DNA from: Proteobacteria bacterium HN_bin10
Lineage (GTDB): Bacteria; Pseudomonadota; Alphaproteobacteria; Caulobacterales; Aquidulcibacteraceae
DNA length: 35,345 bases
Assembly: GCA_002083515.1 (NCBI GenBank)
Contig: LWDN01000021.1
Location: 6,667 to 42,011, forward strand
Direction: 5' to 3'
A model generated the notes under the pieces. It had not been told where the DNA came from. It was given only the letters and a program-made list of their open reading frames with translations, and did no database searches. The translations under genes were made by a program, and so were the position numbers. Numbering within the stretch: position 1 is the first letter of the stretch; every line of letters begins with the position of its first letter. Below are positions 22,851 through 30,994 of this stretch, piece by piece.

Positions 22851-23099
22851 ATGACGGACGTCGACTGGCGTATTCATGTGCTCAATCAAGGCCCCCGTCT
22901 GCTCTCGACCGCTCGAGGCGCGATGGTCGACGCCAATGAAGCTCACCTCTTGGTTCATACGGTCATCGCGAAGGCGCTCGGCAATGCGAGCGGTGGCGAG
23001 TTGCAAGATATGCACGAACAGCTCGGCAGGCTGGTTCGCAGGCGCGCAAAGCAACCGGTTCTCGCCGACCCGCCCAGCGGTGAGCGCGGATTAGACTAG
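22851..23099 (+). CDS. 82-aa protein resembling an isolated sigma region 2 N-terminal part
   Basis: ATG 22851 is preceded by GGGAGA nine bases upstream. The product reads like the first helices of an ECF sigma region 2: LLSTARGAMVDANEAHLLVHTVIAKAL aligns by eye with the typical L-x-x-x-A-R...D-x-x-x-A-E-D-L-V-Q-x-x-x-x-K-A-L pattern. No -10 recognition part of region 2 and no region 4 follows. It could be a decayed sigma factor, a sigma-binding decoy or an unrelated helical protein. Its TAG stop is inside CTAG (23096-23099), also the stop of convergent serS. Confidence 0.5.
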   Translation: MTDVDWRIHVLNQGPRLLSTARGAMVDANEAHLLVHTVIAKALGNASGGELQDMHEQLGRLVRRRAKQPVLADPPSGERGLD

Positions 23100-24511
23100 A
23101 TCCCGATCCGCTGCAGCCCGCCCATGTAGGGCTGCAGCGCCTTCGGCACCGCGATGGAACCGTCGGCTTGCTGATAATTCTCCAGCACCGCGACGAGCGT
23201 GCGCCCCACCGCGAGACCTGAGCCGTTTAGCGTGTGAACGAACTCGGTCTTGCCGTCCTTGTTGCGGAAGCGCGCGTTCATGCGCCGGGCTTGGAAGTCG
23301 CCGCAATTCGAGCACGAACTGATCTCGCGATACTTGCCTTGGCTCGGCAGCCAGACTTCGAGGTCGTAAGTGCGCTTGGCGCTGAAGCCCATATCGCCCG
23401 CGCACAAGAGCATGACACGATAGGGCAATTCGAGCCGCCGCAGCACCTCCTCGGCGCATGCGACCATGCGCTCGTGCTCTTCGTGGCTCTGCTCGGGCGC
23501 CGTGATCGACACCAGCTCGACCTTGCGGAATTGGTGCATGCGGATCATGCCGCGCGTATCGCGGCCGGCGGCGCCGGCTTCGGCCCGGAAGCAGAGCGTG
23601 TCGGCCGTCATGCGGATCGGCAGCGGCGCCTCGTCGAGAATTTGCTCACGCGCCAGATTGGTGAGCGCCACTTCCGCGGTCGGGATCAACCAGAAATCCT
23701 CGCGCGTCGGCGCCTGGTCGAGCAATTCGTTCAGCAGTTCGGTCGGCTTTACCTTGCCGCCCCGCTTATCGAATTCCTCGTCAAAGCGTTCGAGCGCCTG
23801 GTTCAACAATTCCTGGCGGCTCATCGTGCGCGCCGCGGTGAATTGGTCGTCGACGAATTTCGGCAACTGACCGGTGCCGAACATGACATGATCTTTGACC
23901 AGCAGCGGCGGCGCCACCTCCGTGTAACCGAACTCGCTTGTGTGCAGGTCGAGCATGAACGCCGCCAGCGCGCGCTCCAGTCTCGCCAGTTGGCCGCGCA
24001 GCACCACGAAGCGTGCGCCCGAAAGCCTAGCCGCCGCTTCGAAATCCATCATCCCCAAAGCTTCGCCAAGCGCGACGTGATCGGCGCTGAGATCGAGCGC
24101 CGGCGGATTGGCGCCCGATTGGATGTACCAGCGCCGCACTTCGACATTGCCAGCCTCGTCGGCGCCGTCGGGCACATCCGGCGCCGGCAGATTGGGCAGC
24201 GAGGCCAGCAGATCGTCGCGCTGCTTCTGCCATTTGGCCTCGTCGGCGCCGGTTTCCTCGATGCGCAGTTTCAGCGCCGCCACCTGCTCGATCAGACGCG
24301 ACGCCTCGGCCTCATCCTTCTTGGCTTTGGCGGCGCCGATCGCCTTCGACGCGGCGTTGCGCTGCGCCTCGGCTTCCTGCTTGGCGGTGGACGCAGCGCG
24401 CAGCTTGGCGTCGAGGTCGACGATTTTCTTGGCCTGCTGGGACACGCCTCTGCGCGCCCAGGCGGCGTCATAGAGGGCGGGGTTGTCGCGGAGCGCGCGG
24501 ATATCGTGCAT
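23096..24511 (-). CDS. serS: Serine--tRNA ligase
   Basis: SerS charges tRNA-Ser and is a homodimeric class II synthetase. The 471-aa protein begins with the N-terminal coiled-coil arm that grips the tRNA variable loop (about 1-115: KKIVDLDAKLRAASTAKQEAEAQRNA and the matching return helix). Motif 2 is FRAEAGAAGRDTRGMIRMHQF, interrupted by the serine-specific TAEV segment before it, and motif 3 appears as GLAVGRTLVAVLENYQ. The length is usual. It is last in the operon-like block SPOR-nagZ-scpAB-tatABC, 33 bp after tatC. In many relatives surE and pcm follow serS; here the next gene converges. Confidence 0.94.
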   Translation of the reverse strand: MHDIRALRDNPALYDAAWARRGVSQQAKKIVDLDAKLRAASTAKQEAEAQRNAASKAIGAAKAKKDEAEASRLIEQVAALKLRIEETGADEAKWQKQRDDLLASLPNLPAPDVPDGADEAGNVEVRRWYIQSGANPPALDLSADHVALGEALGMMDFEAAARLSGARFVVLRGQLARLERALAAFMLDLHTSEFGYTEVAPPLLVKDHVMFGTGQLPKFVDDQFTAARTMSRQELLNQALERFDEEFDKRGGKVKPTELLNELLDQAPTREDFWLIPTAEVALTNLAREQILDEAPLPIRMTADTLCFRAEAGAAGRDTRGMIRMHQFRKVELVSITAPEQSHEEHERMVACAEEVLRRLELPYRVMLLCAGDMGFSAKRTYDLEVWLPSQGKYREISSCSNCGDFQARRMNARFRNKDGKTEFVHTLNGSGLAVGRTLVAVLENYQQADGSIAVPKALQPYMGGLQRIGI

Positions 24512-24544
24512 GGGGCGGGCTTTAGCGGAAGCCGCGCGCGCGCG

Positions 24545-25399
24545 CTACGGGGCCGGCGGCGCTACCGCTTCGGCGGCTTCGAGCTTGTCCTGCTTGGCGC
24601 GCGCCGCTTCCATCGCCGCGACGATCCAGATCGAAATCTCGTAGAGGGCGTAGACCGGCACAGCCATGACGAACATCGAGATCACGTCGTTCGGCGTCAC
24701 CAGCGCCGAGAAGGCGGCGATGCCGACAATGGCGTATCGGCGGCCCTTGCGCAGCAGCGAGGTCGAGACGATGCCGACCCTGCCCAGGAGCGAAAGCACC
24801 ACGGGCAGCTGGAACATGAGCCCAAACGCCAGCACCAGGGTCGTCACCAGCCCCATATATTCTTCGACCTTGGGCAGATAGGTGACCTGCACCGGGCCCG
24901 AGGTGACCTCCTGATGCAGGGCGAAGTTCAGCGCGAACGGCATCGCGACATAGAAGACGAAGGCGCCGCCGAGCGCGAACATGATCGGCGCCGCGATCAT
25001 GAACGGCGCCACCGCCGCGCGTTCCTTGCGATAGAGCCCAGGCGCGATGAAGGCGTAGGCTTGCCACGCGAGCACTGGGAACGCGGCGACGATGCCCCCG
25101 AACAAGGCGATCTGCATCTTCACTGAGAAGAAGCCGAACGCGCCCGTGTTGATGAGTTGGATCGACTCCCCTGCACGCTCGGGATGCACCGCCGCCATCG
25201 CCGTCTGAAACGGCTGCGCCAGGAACAAGAAAATCGGATCGACAAAAATGAAACAGACGATGAAGCCGATCACGATGGCTCCGGCCGACGTCACCAAGCG
25301 GTTGCGCAGCTCGGCGAGGTGATCGAGCAGCGGCGCCCGCGAGGCTTCGATCTCATCCTCTTCGGTGAGCTGCGCCTTTTTTTGCGCCGCGGAGTTCAC
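24545..25399 (-). CDS. tatC: Sec-independent protein translocase subunit TatC
   Basis: TatC is the multispanning receptor of the twin-arginine export system and binds the RR signal peptide together with TatB. The 284-aa protein has six hydrophobic helices and the family signatures MPLLDHLAELRNRL-like start (here APLLDHLAELRNRL) and FIAPGLYRKERAAV in the second cytoplasmic region. The N-terminus and the C-terminal tail (rich in Ala/Lys/Glu) are cytosolic. Its ATG overlaps the tatB stop by 4 bases (ATGA), which couples their synthesis. The system serves folded, cofactor-bearing periplasmic proteins. Confidence 0.94.
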   Translation of the reverse strand: MNSAAQKKAQLTEEDEIEASRAPLLDHLAELRNRLVTSAGAIVIGFIVCFIFVDPIFLFLAQPFQTAMAAVHPERAGESIQLINTGAFGFFSVKMQIALFGGIVAAFPVLAWQAYAFIAPGLYRKERAAVAPFMIAAPIMFALGGAFVFYVAMPFALNFALHQEVTSGPVQVTYLPKVEEYMGLVTTLVLAFGLMFQLPVVLSLLGRVGIVSTSLLRKGRRYAIVGIAAFSALVTPNDVISMFVMAVPVYALYEISIWIVAAMEAARAKQDKLEAAEAVAPPAP

Positions 25400-25875
25400 G
25401 AGGCGCTCCGCACGTCGGACGTTGCGCTTGCGAGTTCAGGCGCCGGCGCCGGTTCGCTCGCCTGTGGGCTGCTGGGCAGAACGCGATCGGATTCGGGGGC
25501 GGCCACATCGGCCGGCGCGCCCTCCTTGTCCTCAGCGACTGCAGAAGAGGGTTCGGCTTGCCGCGTCGTCACCAACGGCACGGGCTTTACGCCCGCATAA
25601 TCCTCGAGCGTGGGCAGCGGCTTCGAAAGCTCACGCCCAATCTCTTGCACGCTGGTCGTGCGCCGCAGCGCTTCGACTTCCCGCTTCAGTTCGTCGAGTT
25701 CCGCTTGGCGCGCCAGTTCATCGAAACCCGTGCGGAATTCTTGCGCCATGCCGCGAAGCTTCGCCGTCCAGCGTCCGAGCTTGCGGAACAAGAGCGGCAA
25801 GTCCTTCGGCCCCACCACGATGAGGGCGAGGATGCCGAGAATGACGATCTCGTTGAAACCGAGGCTTGGAAGCAT
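25396..25875 (-). CDS. tatB: Sec-independent protein translocase subunit TatB
   Basis: A 159-aa single-span protein. The N-terminal helix (about 3-22, LGFNEIVILGILALIVVGP) with the conserved GP hinge is followed by an amphipathic helix (KDLPLLFRKLGRWTAKLRGMA), then a charged coiled-coil (ELKREVEALRR) and a Pro/Ala/Ser-rich disordered tail. The E in the membrane segment (E9) is typical of TatB. It forms the signal-peptide-binding complex with TatC. The gene overlaps tatC by 4 bases and follows tatA by 23 bp. Confidence 0.92.
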   Translation of the reverse strand: MLPSLGFNEIVILGILALIVVGPKDLPLLFRKLGRWTAKLRGMAQEFRTGFDELARQAELDELKREVEALRRTTSVQEIGRELSKPLPTLEDYAGVKPVPLVTTRQAEPSSAVAEDKEGAPADVAAPESDRVLPSSPQASEPAPAPELASATSDVRSAS

Positions 25876-25898
25876 GAGCGGCTACCCGCGCGCCGCTT

Positions 25899-26108
25899 TT
25901 ACTGCGCGCGGTCTCCGTTGGTCTGGTCGCGCACTTGCGGCGGCGGGTCCTGCGCCGGCGGCGTCGGCTCATCGCTGAGGCCCTTGCGGAAGCCCTTAAT
26001 GCCCTTGCCGAGGTCCTCCATCAGATTGGAGATCCGGCCGGGCCGGCTGAACAGCAGAAACGCCAGCCCCAGCACGATGAGGAGCGGGATAAGCCCTGGG
26101 AAATGCAT
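25899..26108 (-). CDS. tatA: Sec-independent protein translocase subunit TatA
   Basis: The 69-aa product has the TatA design: a short transmembrane helix (IPLLIVLGLAFLLFSRPG), hinge, and amphipathic helix with NLMEDLGKGIKGFRKGLSDE, then a short acidic/Pro-rich tail. TatA oligomers form the passage for Tat substrates. TatA usually has FG in the hinge (L-F-G); here it is LFSRPG, a small but common variation. It follows scpB (33-bp gap) and precedes tatB. Confidence 0.92.
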   Translation of the reverse strand: MHFPGLIPLLIVLGLAFLLFSRPGRISNLMEDLGKGIKGFRKGLSDEPTPPAQDPPPQVRDQTNGDRAQ

Positions 26109-26141
26109 CGGGTACTCCAGTCAGTCGGCGCAAGGAGCGCC

Positions 26142-26873
26142 CTATTCGTCGTTTTCCAGATGATCCACGAAAAAGCTTGCTGCGTCGTCACCTGGGGACA
26201 GTGGTTCTTCGTCGCTGGCCAAATCCTCACTCGGACGCGGCACCTCCAGAGCCTGCGCGGCGCGCGGATCGAGAAGGCCTAGAGCCTTCAAATCGTCCTT
26301 GCCTGGCAGGGCGTCAAGCGAGGCCAAGCCGAACTGGCTGAGGAATGCGTCCGTCGTCCCGAAGGTGAGCGGACGTCCGGGCGTCCGCCGTCGACCCCGG
26401 GGCCTGATCCAGCCGATCTCCAGCAGCAGTTCCATGGCGCCGCGAGACAGGCTGACGCCCCGAATGTCCTCGATCTCGGCCCGCGTCACGGGCTGGTGGT
26501 ATGCGATAACCGCCAAGGTCTCCATCGCCGCCTTCGGCAGTTTCCGCGGGGCCTCGCGGGTCTCCGCAAAAAGACCGGCCAGGTCCGGCGCGGATTGGAA
26601 GCGCCACGCCCCGCCAGCCTCGACCAGTTGCACGCCGCGCTCGGCGTAATCCGCCTTCAGCTTCATCAGCACGGCGGCGACATCGACGGCGGGGCCTAGC
26701 TTTTCGCCCAGCGCCTTGGCGCTGACCGGCTCGCCCCCGGCGAACAGCAACGCCTCGGCGGCGCGGATCGCATCGGCGCTGGGCTCGGCGCGTGCGCGCT
26801 CGCCGCCTTCACCGAAGGCGTCCTCGATCCGGCGCATGGCGCCGGCGAGCGGGGGTTCGTTTTCGGCGCTCAT
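26142..26873 (-). CDS. scpB: Segregation and condensation protein B
   Basis: ScpB, with kleisin ScpA and SMC, forms the bacterial condensin-like complex that compacts and segregates the chromosome. The 243-aa protein has two winged-helix domains (about 35-110 and 112-185), with RAAEALLFAGGEPVS and the family-specific LPKAAMETLAVIAYHQPVTRAEIEDIRGV segment followed by GRPLTFGTT. The N-terminal 30 residues and the acidic C-terminal tail (about 190-243) are extra and probably disordered. Its ATG overlaps the scpA stop by 4 bases (ATGA). Its position in front of tatA is typical for alphaproteobacteria. Confidence 0.92.
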   Translation of the reverse strand: MSAENEPPLAGAMRRIEDAFGEGGERARAEPSADAIRAAEALLFAGGEPVSAKALGEKLGPAVDVAAVLMKLKADYAERGVQLVEAGGAWRFQSAPDLAGLFAETREAPRKLPKAAMETLAVIAYHQPVTRAEIEDIRGVSLSRGAMELLLEIGWIRPRGRRRTPGRPLTFGTTDAFLSQFGLASLDALPGKDDLKALGLLDPRAAQALEVPRPSEDLASDEEPLSPGDDAASFFVDHLENDE

Positions 26874-27688
26874 GGGGCCGGCTCATTCTGCACCGGACGC
26901 GCCCGCACGAACAGCGGCGCGAACGCTTCCGCCTGCCGCAGTTCAAGCTTGTGCTCGCGCGCCAGTTCGAGCGCGGCGCCGAAGGTGGAGGCGAGATAGC
27001 TCTCGGGCGGCGGCGCCTCCGGACCGGCTTCGCCCGCCTGCACGACAGCATCGATCGAACGCCATTCCTCCAACTTGGCCAGCGCTTGCTCCAATTTCTT
27101 GCGGGCGATCTCCAGCGGATAGGCGCGGCGCACCTGCGTGCGGTAGGCGCGCTTGCGCACGCTCTTGGCGCGTTCGGCGCAATAGGCGTTGAGCAATTCG
27201 TAGAGATCGGCGCGCCAGATCGTCTGCTTGGTCAGCACCGTCGGCTGCGGCTGACCGTTCAGGAACACGTCGCGATTGAGCTGGGGCAAAGCCTCCAGCT
27301 TCTTTGCCGCCACGCGCGCCGCCGCCAAATTCATCAGCTTCTGGCGCAGCGCCGCTTCAAGCTCCTGCGGATCGGGCTCATCGGCTGGCAGTAGCGGCTT
27401 GGGGATCAGCAGCCGCGACTTGATCAGCGCCAGCCACGCCGCCATCACCAGATAGTCGCCGGCGATTTCCATGTTCTGCGCGCGCGCTTCGCCGATGAAC
27501 GCCAAGTACTGATCGGCAATCTCACCCACCGAGACCTTGGCAATGTCGATCTTCTTAGTGCGAGCCAACTCCAACAGCAGATGCAGGGGCCCCTCGAACG
27601 CGTCGAGCGCGAGCAACAACGCTTCGCGCCCTTCCGCCTGCTCGGCCGCGCCGAGGTCGAGATCGAGGGTGTCGGTTTCGTCGTTCAT
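26870..27688 (-). CDS. scpA: Segregation and condensation protein A (kleisin)
   Basis: ScpA bridges the SMC heads. The 272-aa product has the N-terminal kleisin domain (FEGPLHLLLELARTKKIDIAKVSVGEI then QYLAFI), the helix block MEIAGDYLVMAAWLALIKSRLLIP, and a C-terminal winged helix (about 190-262). ATG 27688 is chosen because it is the point where homologues begin; the ORF extends to 27745 only through the palindromic repeat at 27698-27772. A GAGAG-type ribosome site precedes it. The gene follows nagZ with a repeat in the gap and overlaps scpB. Confidence 0.92.
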   Translation of the reverse strand: MNDETDTLDLDLGAAEQAEGREALLLALDAFEGPLHLLLELARTKKIDIAKVSVGEIADQYLAFIGEARAQNMEIAGDYLVMAAWLALIKSRLLIPKPLLPADEPDPQELEAALRQKLMNLAAARVAAKKLEALPQLNRDVFLNGQPQPTVLTKQTIWRADLYELLNAYCAERAKSVRKRAYRTQVRRAYPLEIARKKLEQALAKLEEWRSIDAVVQAGEAGPEAPPPESYLASTFGAALELAREHKLELRQAEAFAPLFVRARPVQNEPAP

Positions 27689-27697
27689 CGTGCTCTC

Positions 27698-27772
27698 GCT
27701 GGGTGACACACACCCACGGCGCAAGTCCAGATTTTCTTGAACCACATGGCGCGTGGGTGTGTGTCACCCAGC
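27698..27772. repeat. Inverted repeat, gggtgacacacaccc family, copy 1
   Basis: Perfect 21-bp arms at 27698-27718 and 27752-27772 (core gggtgacacacaccc) enclose a 33-bp loop with cgcaag. It sits between nagZ and scpA. A further partial gctgggtgacag directly precedes it, and that copy supplies the nagZ stop codon. A related element with mutated arms is at 35228-35298. It could form a strong hairpin in the nagZ-scpA message. Confidence 0.88.
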
Positions 27773-27775
27773 CTG

Positions 27776-28786
27776 TCACCCAGCCAATTCTTTGAACCGC
27801 GCCCAGCCCGCCTCCGCGTCGAATTCGCGCGGCGGGCGTTTTGCGAACGCCTCCACCGCCCGCGCGCGAACCAGCGGCAGACCGTCAAGCTCGCGGCAGC
27901 CCTTGGCTGCAAGCTGCATATCCTTGAGCACGCCCGAGCATTGCAGCACCACGTCGCAGCCGGCTTCGAGCGCGGTCTCGGCGCGCTCGGTCAACCCGCC
28001 ATTCATGGCGTATTGCAGCGCGTGCATGTCGAGATCGTCGCTCATCAGCAGGCCTTGAAAGCCCATGCGTTTGCGGATGATTTCGCCGATCACCACGGGC
28101 GAACAGGTCGCCGGACGATCGGGGTCCCAGGCTTTGTAGACGATATGGGCCGTCATCGCGGCTTCGGCGTCGGCGAGTTGTGCGAACGGGAAGACGTCGT
28201 TGGCGAGATCGATGTCTTTCGCCGCCACTTTCGGCAACGCCAGATGGCTGTCGGCGGTGGCGCGCCCGTGTCCGGGCATGTGCTTGATGCAGCCGGCGAC
28301 GCCGCCATCGTGCAGCCCCGCCAACGCCGCGCGCGCCAGCAGCGCCACCTCTTTCGGATCGGCTGAGAAGGCGCGGTCGCCGACGATTCTGTCGGAACCC
28401 TCGACCGGCACATCGAGCACCGGGGCGAAGTCGCCATCGACGCCCGCCGCGCGCAATTCGTGCGCGATCAGCCGATAGCCGAGATAGGCGGCTTCGCGGC
28501 CTGCGTCCTTGTTCGCGGCGTAAAGTTCGCCGTACTTGCCCGCCGCCGGCCACACCGGCCACGCCGGCGCCTTCAACCGCGCGACGCGGCCGCCCTCCTG
28601 ATCGATCCAGACGATCGCGTCGTAACCCACGCTCTCGCGCAGCTCAGCACAAAGCGCGCGCAATTGTTCGGGCGAGACGCACGCTTCGCGGAAGACGATG
28701 AAGCCCCACGGCCGCGCATCGCGAAAGAACGCGCGGGTTTCGTCATCGAGCTTAGGCTGGCGCAAACCGAGAAGGCACGAAAGCAT
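27776..28786 (-). CDS. nagZ: Beta-N-acetylhexosaminidase NagZ (glycoside hydrolase family 3)
   Basis: NagZ removes N-acetylglucosamine from anhydro-muropeptides during peptidoglycan recycling in the cytoplasm. The 336-aa product has the GH3 TIM barrel with IDQEGGRVARL (61-71), CIKHMPGHGRATADSH (166-181, the acid/base loop), and the nucleophile region LMSDDLDM (near D250). No signal peptide is present, as expected. The last codons end in GGG TGA, a sequence shared with the adjacent repeat family. It follows a SPOR protein (9 bp gap) and leads to scpA. Confidence 0.92.
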   Translation of the reverse strand: MLSCLLGLRQPKLDDETRAFFRDARPWGFIVFREACVSPEQLRALCAELRESVGYDAIVWIDQEGGRVARLKAPAWPVWPAAGKYGELYAANKDAGREAAYLGYRLIAHELRAAGVDGDFAPVLDVPVEGSDRIVGDRAFSADPKEVALLARAALAGLHDGGVAGCIKHMPGHGRATADSHLALPKVAAKDIDLANDVFPFAQLADAEAAMTAHIVYKAWDPDRPATCSPVVIGEIIRKRMGFQGLLMSDDLDMHALQYAMNGGLTERAETALEAGCDVVLQCSGVLKDMQLAAKGCRELDGLPLVRARAVEAFAKRPPREFDAEAGWARFKELAG

Positions 28787-28795
28787 GATCGTGTC

Positions 28796-29368
28796 TTAGC
28801 GGGCCGCGACGATGCAGTCCTGCCCCATTTGCCGGATGCGATCGCAGAACAAGGTCGCCTCCTCGCGATCGGCGAAGTAACCGGCGCGGACGCGATAGTA
28901 TACGCCGCGTGCGCCCAGATCGGCGCGTTCGACATCCATCTCGGCGCCGGCGAACAGGTCAGGCGCGCGCGCGACGAAGCGCCGCCAGGCGTTTTCGGTC
29001 GCGGCTTCCGATTGCAGCGCCGCAAGCTGCGCCACGTAGGGGCCGCTCGACACCAGGTTTGGCAAGGCGGCGACGTCCGGCGCTGGATTGAGTTCCACGA
29101 TCGAAGTCTCGCTGGTCGGCGCTGCGGTCTCAACTGGAGGCGCCTCGGCCGGTTGCGGCGCGGCCGGTTGCGCCGGCGGCGGTTCGATTTTGTAGGGGCC
29201 CGCAGGCGCCGGAATGCGCGGCGTCTCGGGCGCGCTGTAGAGCTGCCAGAGGAAGCCGCCGAAGGCGACGGCGATCACCACCATCAGCACATAGAGCATG
29301 CCGGCGTGACGCGACTGCTCGTCGTACGCATGCATGCGCGGATCGTAGCTTCGGCTCAACGGAGGCAC
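28796..29368 (-). CDS. SPOR domain protein, single transmembrane anchor
   Basis: The 190-aa protein has a cytoplasmic N-terminus, one membrane helix at about 24-45 (MLYVLMVVIAVAFGGFLWQLY), a Pro/Ala-rich periplasmic linker (48-105) and a C-terminal SPOR domain (about 108-190, with YVAQLAALQSEAATENAWRRF and VYYRVRAGYFADREEA). SPOR domains bind denuded septal glycan strands. It leads the nagZ-scpAB-tatABC-serS series. Relatives at this locus follow argS; here a 311-bp repeat-filled gap and then dgt lie upstream. Confidence 0.88.
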   Translation of the reverse strand: MPPLSRSYDPRMHAYDEQSRHAGMLYVLMVVIAVAFGGFLWQLYSAPETPRIPAPAGPYKIEPPPAQPAAPQPAEAPPVETAAPTSETSIVELNPAPDVAALPNLVSSGPYVAQLAALQSEAATENAWRRFVARAPDLFAGAEMDVERADLGARGVYYRVRAGYFADREEATLFCDRIRQMGQDCIVAAR

Positions 29369-29469
29369 TCCCGGAATCGCAAGCGGCTATTGTACCACGG
29401 CGCCGCTTCGCTCTTGCTTAACGCGGGCGGACGGCAGTCATGCGCTCTTCCTTAGTTCCGCAAACGTAA

Positions 29470-29640
29470 CGGAGTGGTGAATCATCCGCCTGCTCGCCCT
29501 TGATGGGCGAGCTGTCAGTCCGCCGAAGCCGAACGGCGAAGGCGGAATGACTGAGTGGGTGATTCCGTCTTCCCTTGCGCCATCACCCACTCCGCCCGCT
29601 ACGCGGGCACCTCGCCCATCAAGGGCGAGGAGGTGCTTCA
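29470..29640. repeat. Compound inverted-repeat block in the 311-bp gap between SPOR gene and dgt
   Basis: The 29369-29679 gap holds no gene. Two hairpins, ctcgcccttgatgggcgag (29493-29511) and its exact reverse complement (29611-29629), flank a second pair of 11-bp arms gagtgggtgat (29553-29563) and atcacccactc (29582-29592). Each outer hairpin is also self-palindromic (8-bp stem, 5-nt loop). The whole resembles a REP pair (BIME-like) and fills the place where argS lies in related genomes. Confidence 0.85.
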
Positions 29641-29679
29641 TCCCAACGCTCGCGCTCCAGACGCCGTCGGATTCACGAC

Positions 29680-30912
29680 CTACCGCCCTAGATTGAAGAG
29701 GCGCCGGTGCTCCTCGATGGCGAAGTCGTCGGTCATGCCGGCGATGTAGTCGCAGACGCGGCGCGCGGTGCGCTGCCCGCGCGGGCCGTCGCCGCCCTCC
29801 TGCCAGTCCGGCGGCAGCAATTCCGGCTCGGCGATCAGCAGGTCGAACAATTCCCGCAAGATTCGCTTGGCGTGGCTGCGCGAGCGGTTGACGCGCCAAT
29901 GCCGGTACATGCGCGCCATCAGAAAGCGCCGCAGCACAGCCTGATGCTCGTTCATCTCGTCGGAAAACCCGATCAGCGGCTTGCCGGCGGCGCGCACGTC
30001 CTCGACCGTCTCGGGCTTGGCGGCGGCGATGCGGGCGTTGGATTCAACGACAAGATCCTCGATCCACACGCCGATCAAACGGCGCACGGTTTCGGCGGAC
30101 GCGCGGAATTCGTCGAGGCCCGGATACTCGCGCTCCACCTGCGCCAACACCCGCTCCACCATCGGCACTTCCTCGCGCAACTCGGTGAGCGTGAACAATT
30201 CGGCGCGCAGCCCATCGTCGATGTCGTGATTGTTGTAGGCGATGTCGTCGGCGTGCGCTGCGACTTGCGCTTCGAGCCCCGGCCAAGAGGCTAGCTCCAG
30301 ATCGTGCGCCGCGTTGTACTCCTGGATCGCGATCGGCAAGTCCTGCAGCGTCGCGCCGTAACGGATCAGCGGCCCGTTGTGCTTGACCACGCCCTCAAGC
30401 GTCTCCCAGGTGAGGTTGAGGCCGTCGAAAGCCGGATACTTGCGCTCGAGCTTGGTCAGCACCCGCAGCGTCTGCGCGTTGTGATCGAAGCCGTGATAGG
30501 TCTCCATGCAGGCGTCGAGCACGTCTTCGCCGGTATGGCCGAAGGGCGGGTGTCCGAGATCGTGGGCGATGCCCAGGCACTCCGCCAGATCGTCGTCGAG
30601 CCCCATGACGCGCGCGACGCTGCGGGCGATCTGCGCCACTTCCAGCGAGTGCGTGAGCCGCGTCCGGTAATGATCGCCCTCGTGCGCCACGAACACCTGC
30701 GTCTTGCCGCGCAGGCGCCGGAACGCGCTCGCGTGGACGATGCGGTCGCGGTCGCGCTCGAACGGCGTGCGGGTGCGGCTTTCCGGTTCGTCATGAAGCC
30801 GCCCGCGCGAGCGGGCCGGATCGGTGGCGTACGCCGCCCGCGGCGGGCGCACGAAGTGCGCCTCCGCTTTCGCGGTCTTGGCCATTTTCACTGCTTTCTG
30901 CCCGTCTGCCAC
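29680..30912 (-). CDS. dgt: Deoxyguanosinetriphosphate triphosphohydrolase-like protein
   Basis: Members of this HD-superfamily hydrolase group cut dNTPs to deoxynucleoside and triphosphate and help balance nucleotide pools. The 410-aa protein has the metal-binding HD residues in RTRLTHSLEVAQIARS (H88) and GIAHDLGHPPFGHTGED (H117-D118 and H121), preceded by RDRIVHASAFRRLRGKTQVF. A later region (DIAYNNHDIDDG) carries the second conserved D. A methionine at residue 10 (30885) could be the true start. It is divergent from erpA (82-bp gap), a conserved pairing. Confidence 0.88.
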   Translation of the reverse strand: MADGQKAVKMAKTAKAEAHFVRPPRAAYATDPARSRGRLHDEPESRTRTPFERDRDRIVHASAFRRLRGKTQVFVAHEGDHYRTRLTHSLEVAQIARSVARVMGLDDDLAECLGIAHDLGHPPFGHTGEDVLDACMETYHGFDHNAQTLRVLTKLERKYPAFDGLNLTWETLEGVVKHNGPLIRYGATLQDLPIAIQEYNAAHDLELASWPGLEAQVAAHADDIAYNNHDIDDGLRAELFTLTELREEVPMVERVLAQVEREYPGLDEFRASAETVRRLIGVWIEDLVVESNARIAAAKPETVEDVRAAGKPLIGFSDEMNEHQAVLRRFLMARMYRHWRVNRSRSHAKRILRELFDLLIAEPELLPPDWQEGGDGPRGQRTARRVCDYIAGMTDDFAIEEHRRLFNLGR

Positions 30913-30994
30913 GAACCGGCTTCTCCCAAATCTGCGTGAATGATCATATATGGACGCTCTCGCTTGAGAAACGCCGAAAGGTCAAAGTTAACCA

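Noticed and set aside
23234..25126. Plus-strand 630-codon open frame
   Set aside because: Exact antisense of serS and tatC, whose identity is certain.
27689..27745. N-terminal extension of scpA
   Set aside because: The added codons are encoded by the palindromic repeat, and homologues begin near the ATG at 27688.
29470..29640. CRISPR array
   Set aside because: The repeats are inverted and mirrored, not regularly spaced direct repeats, and no cas genes are present.
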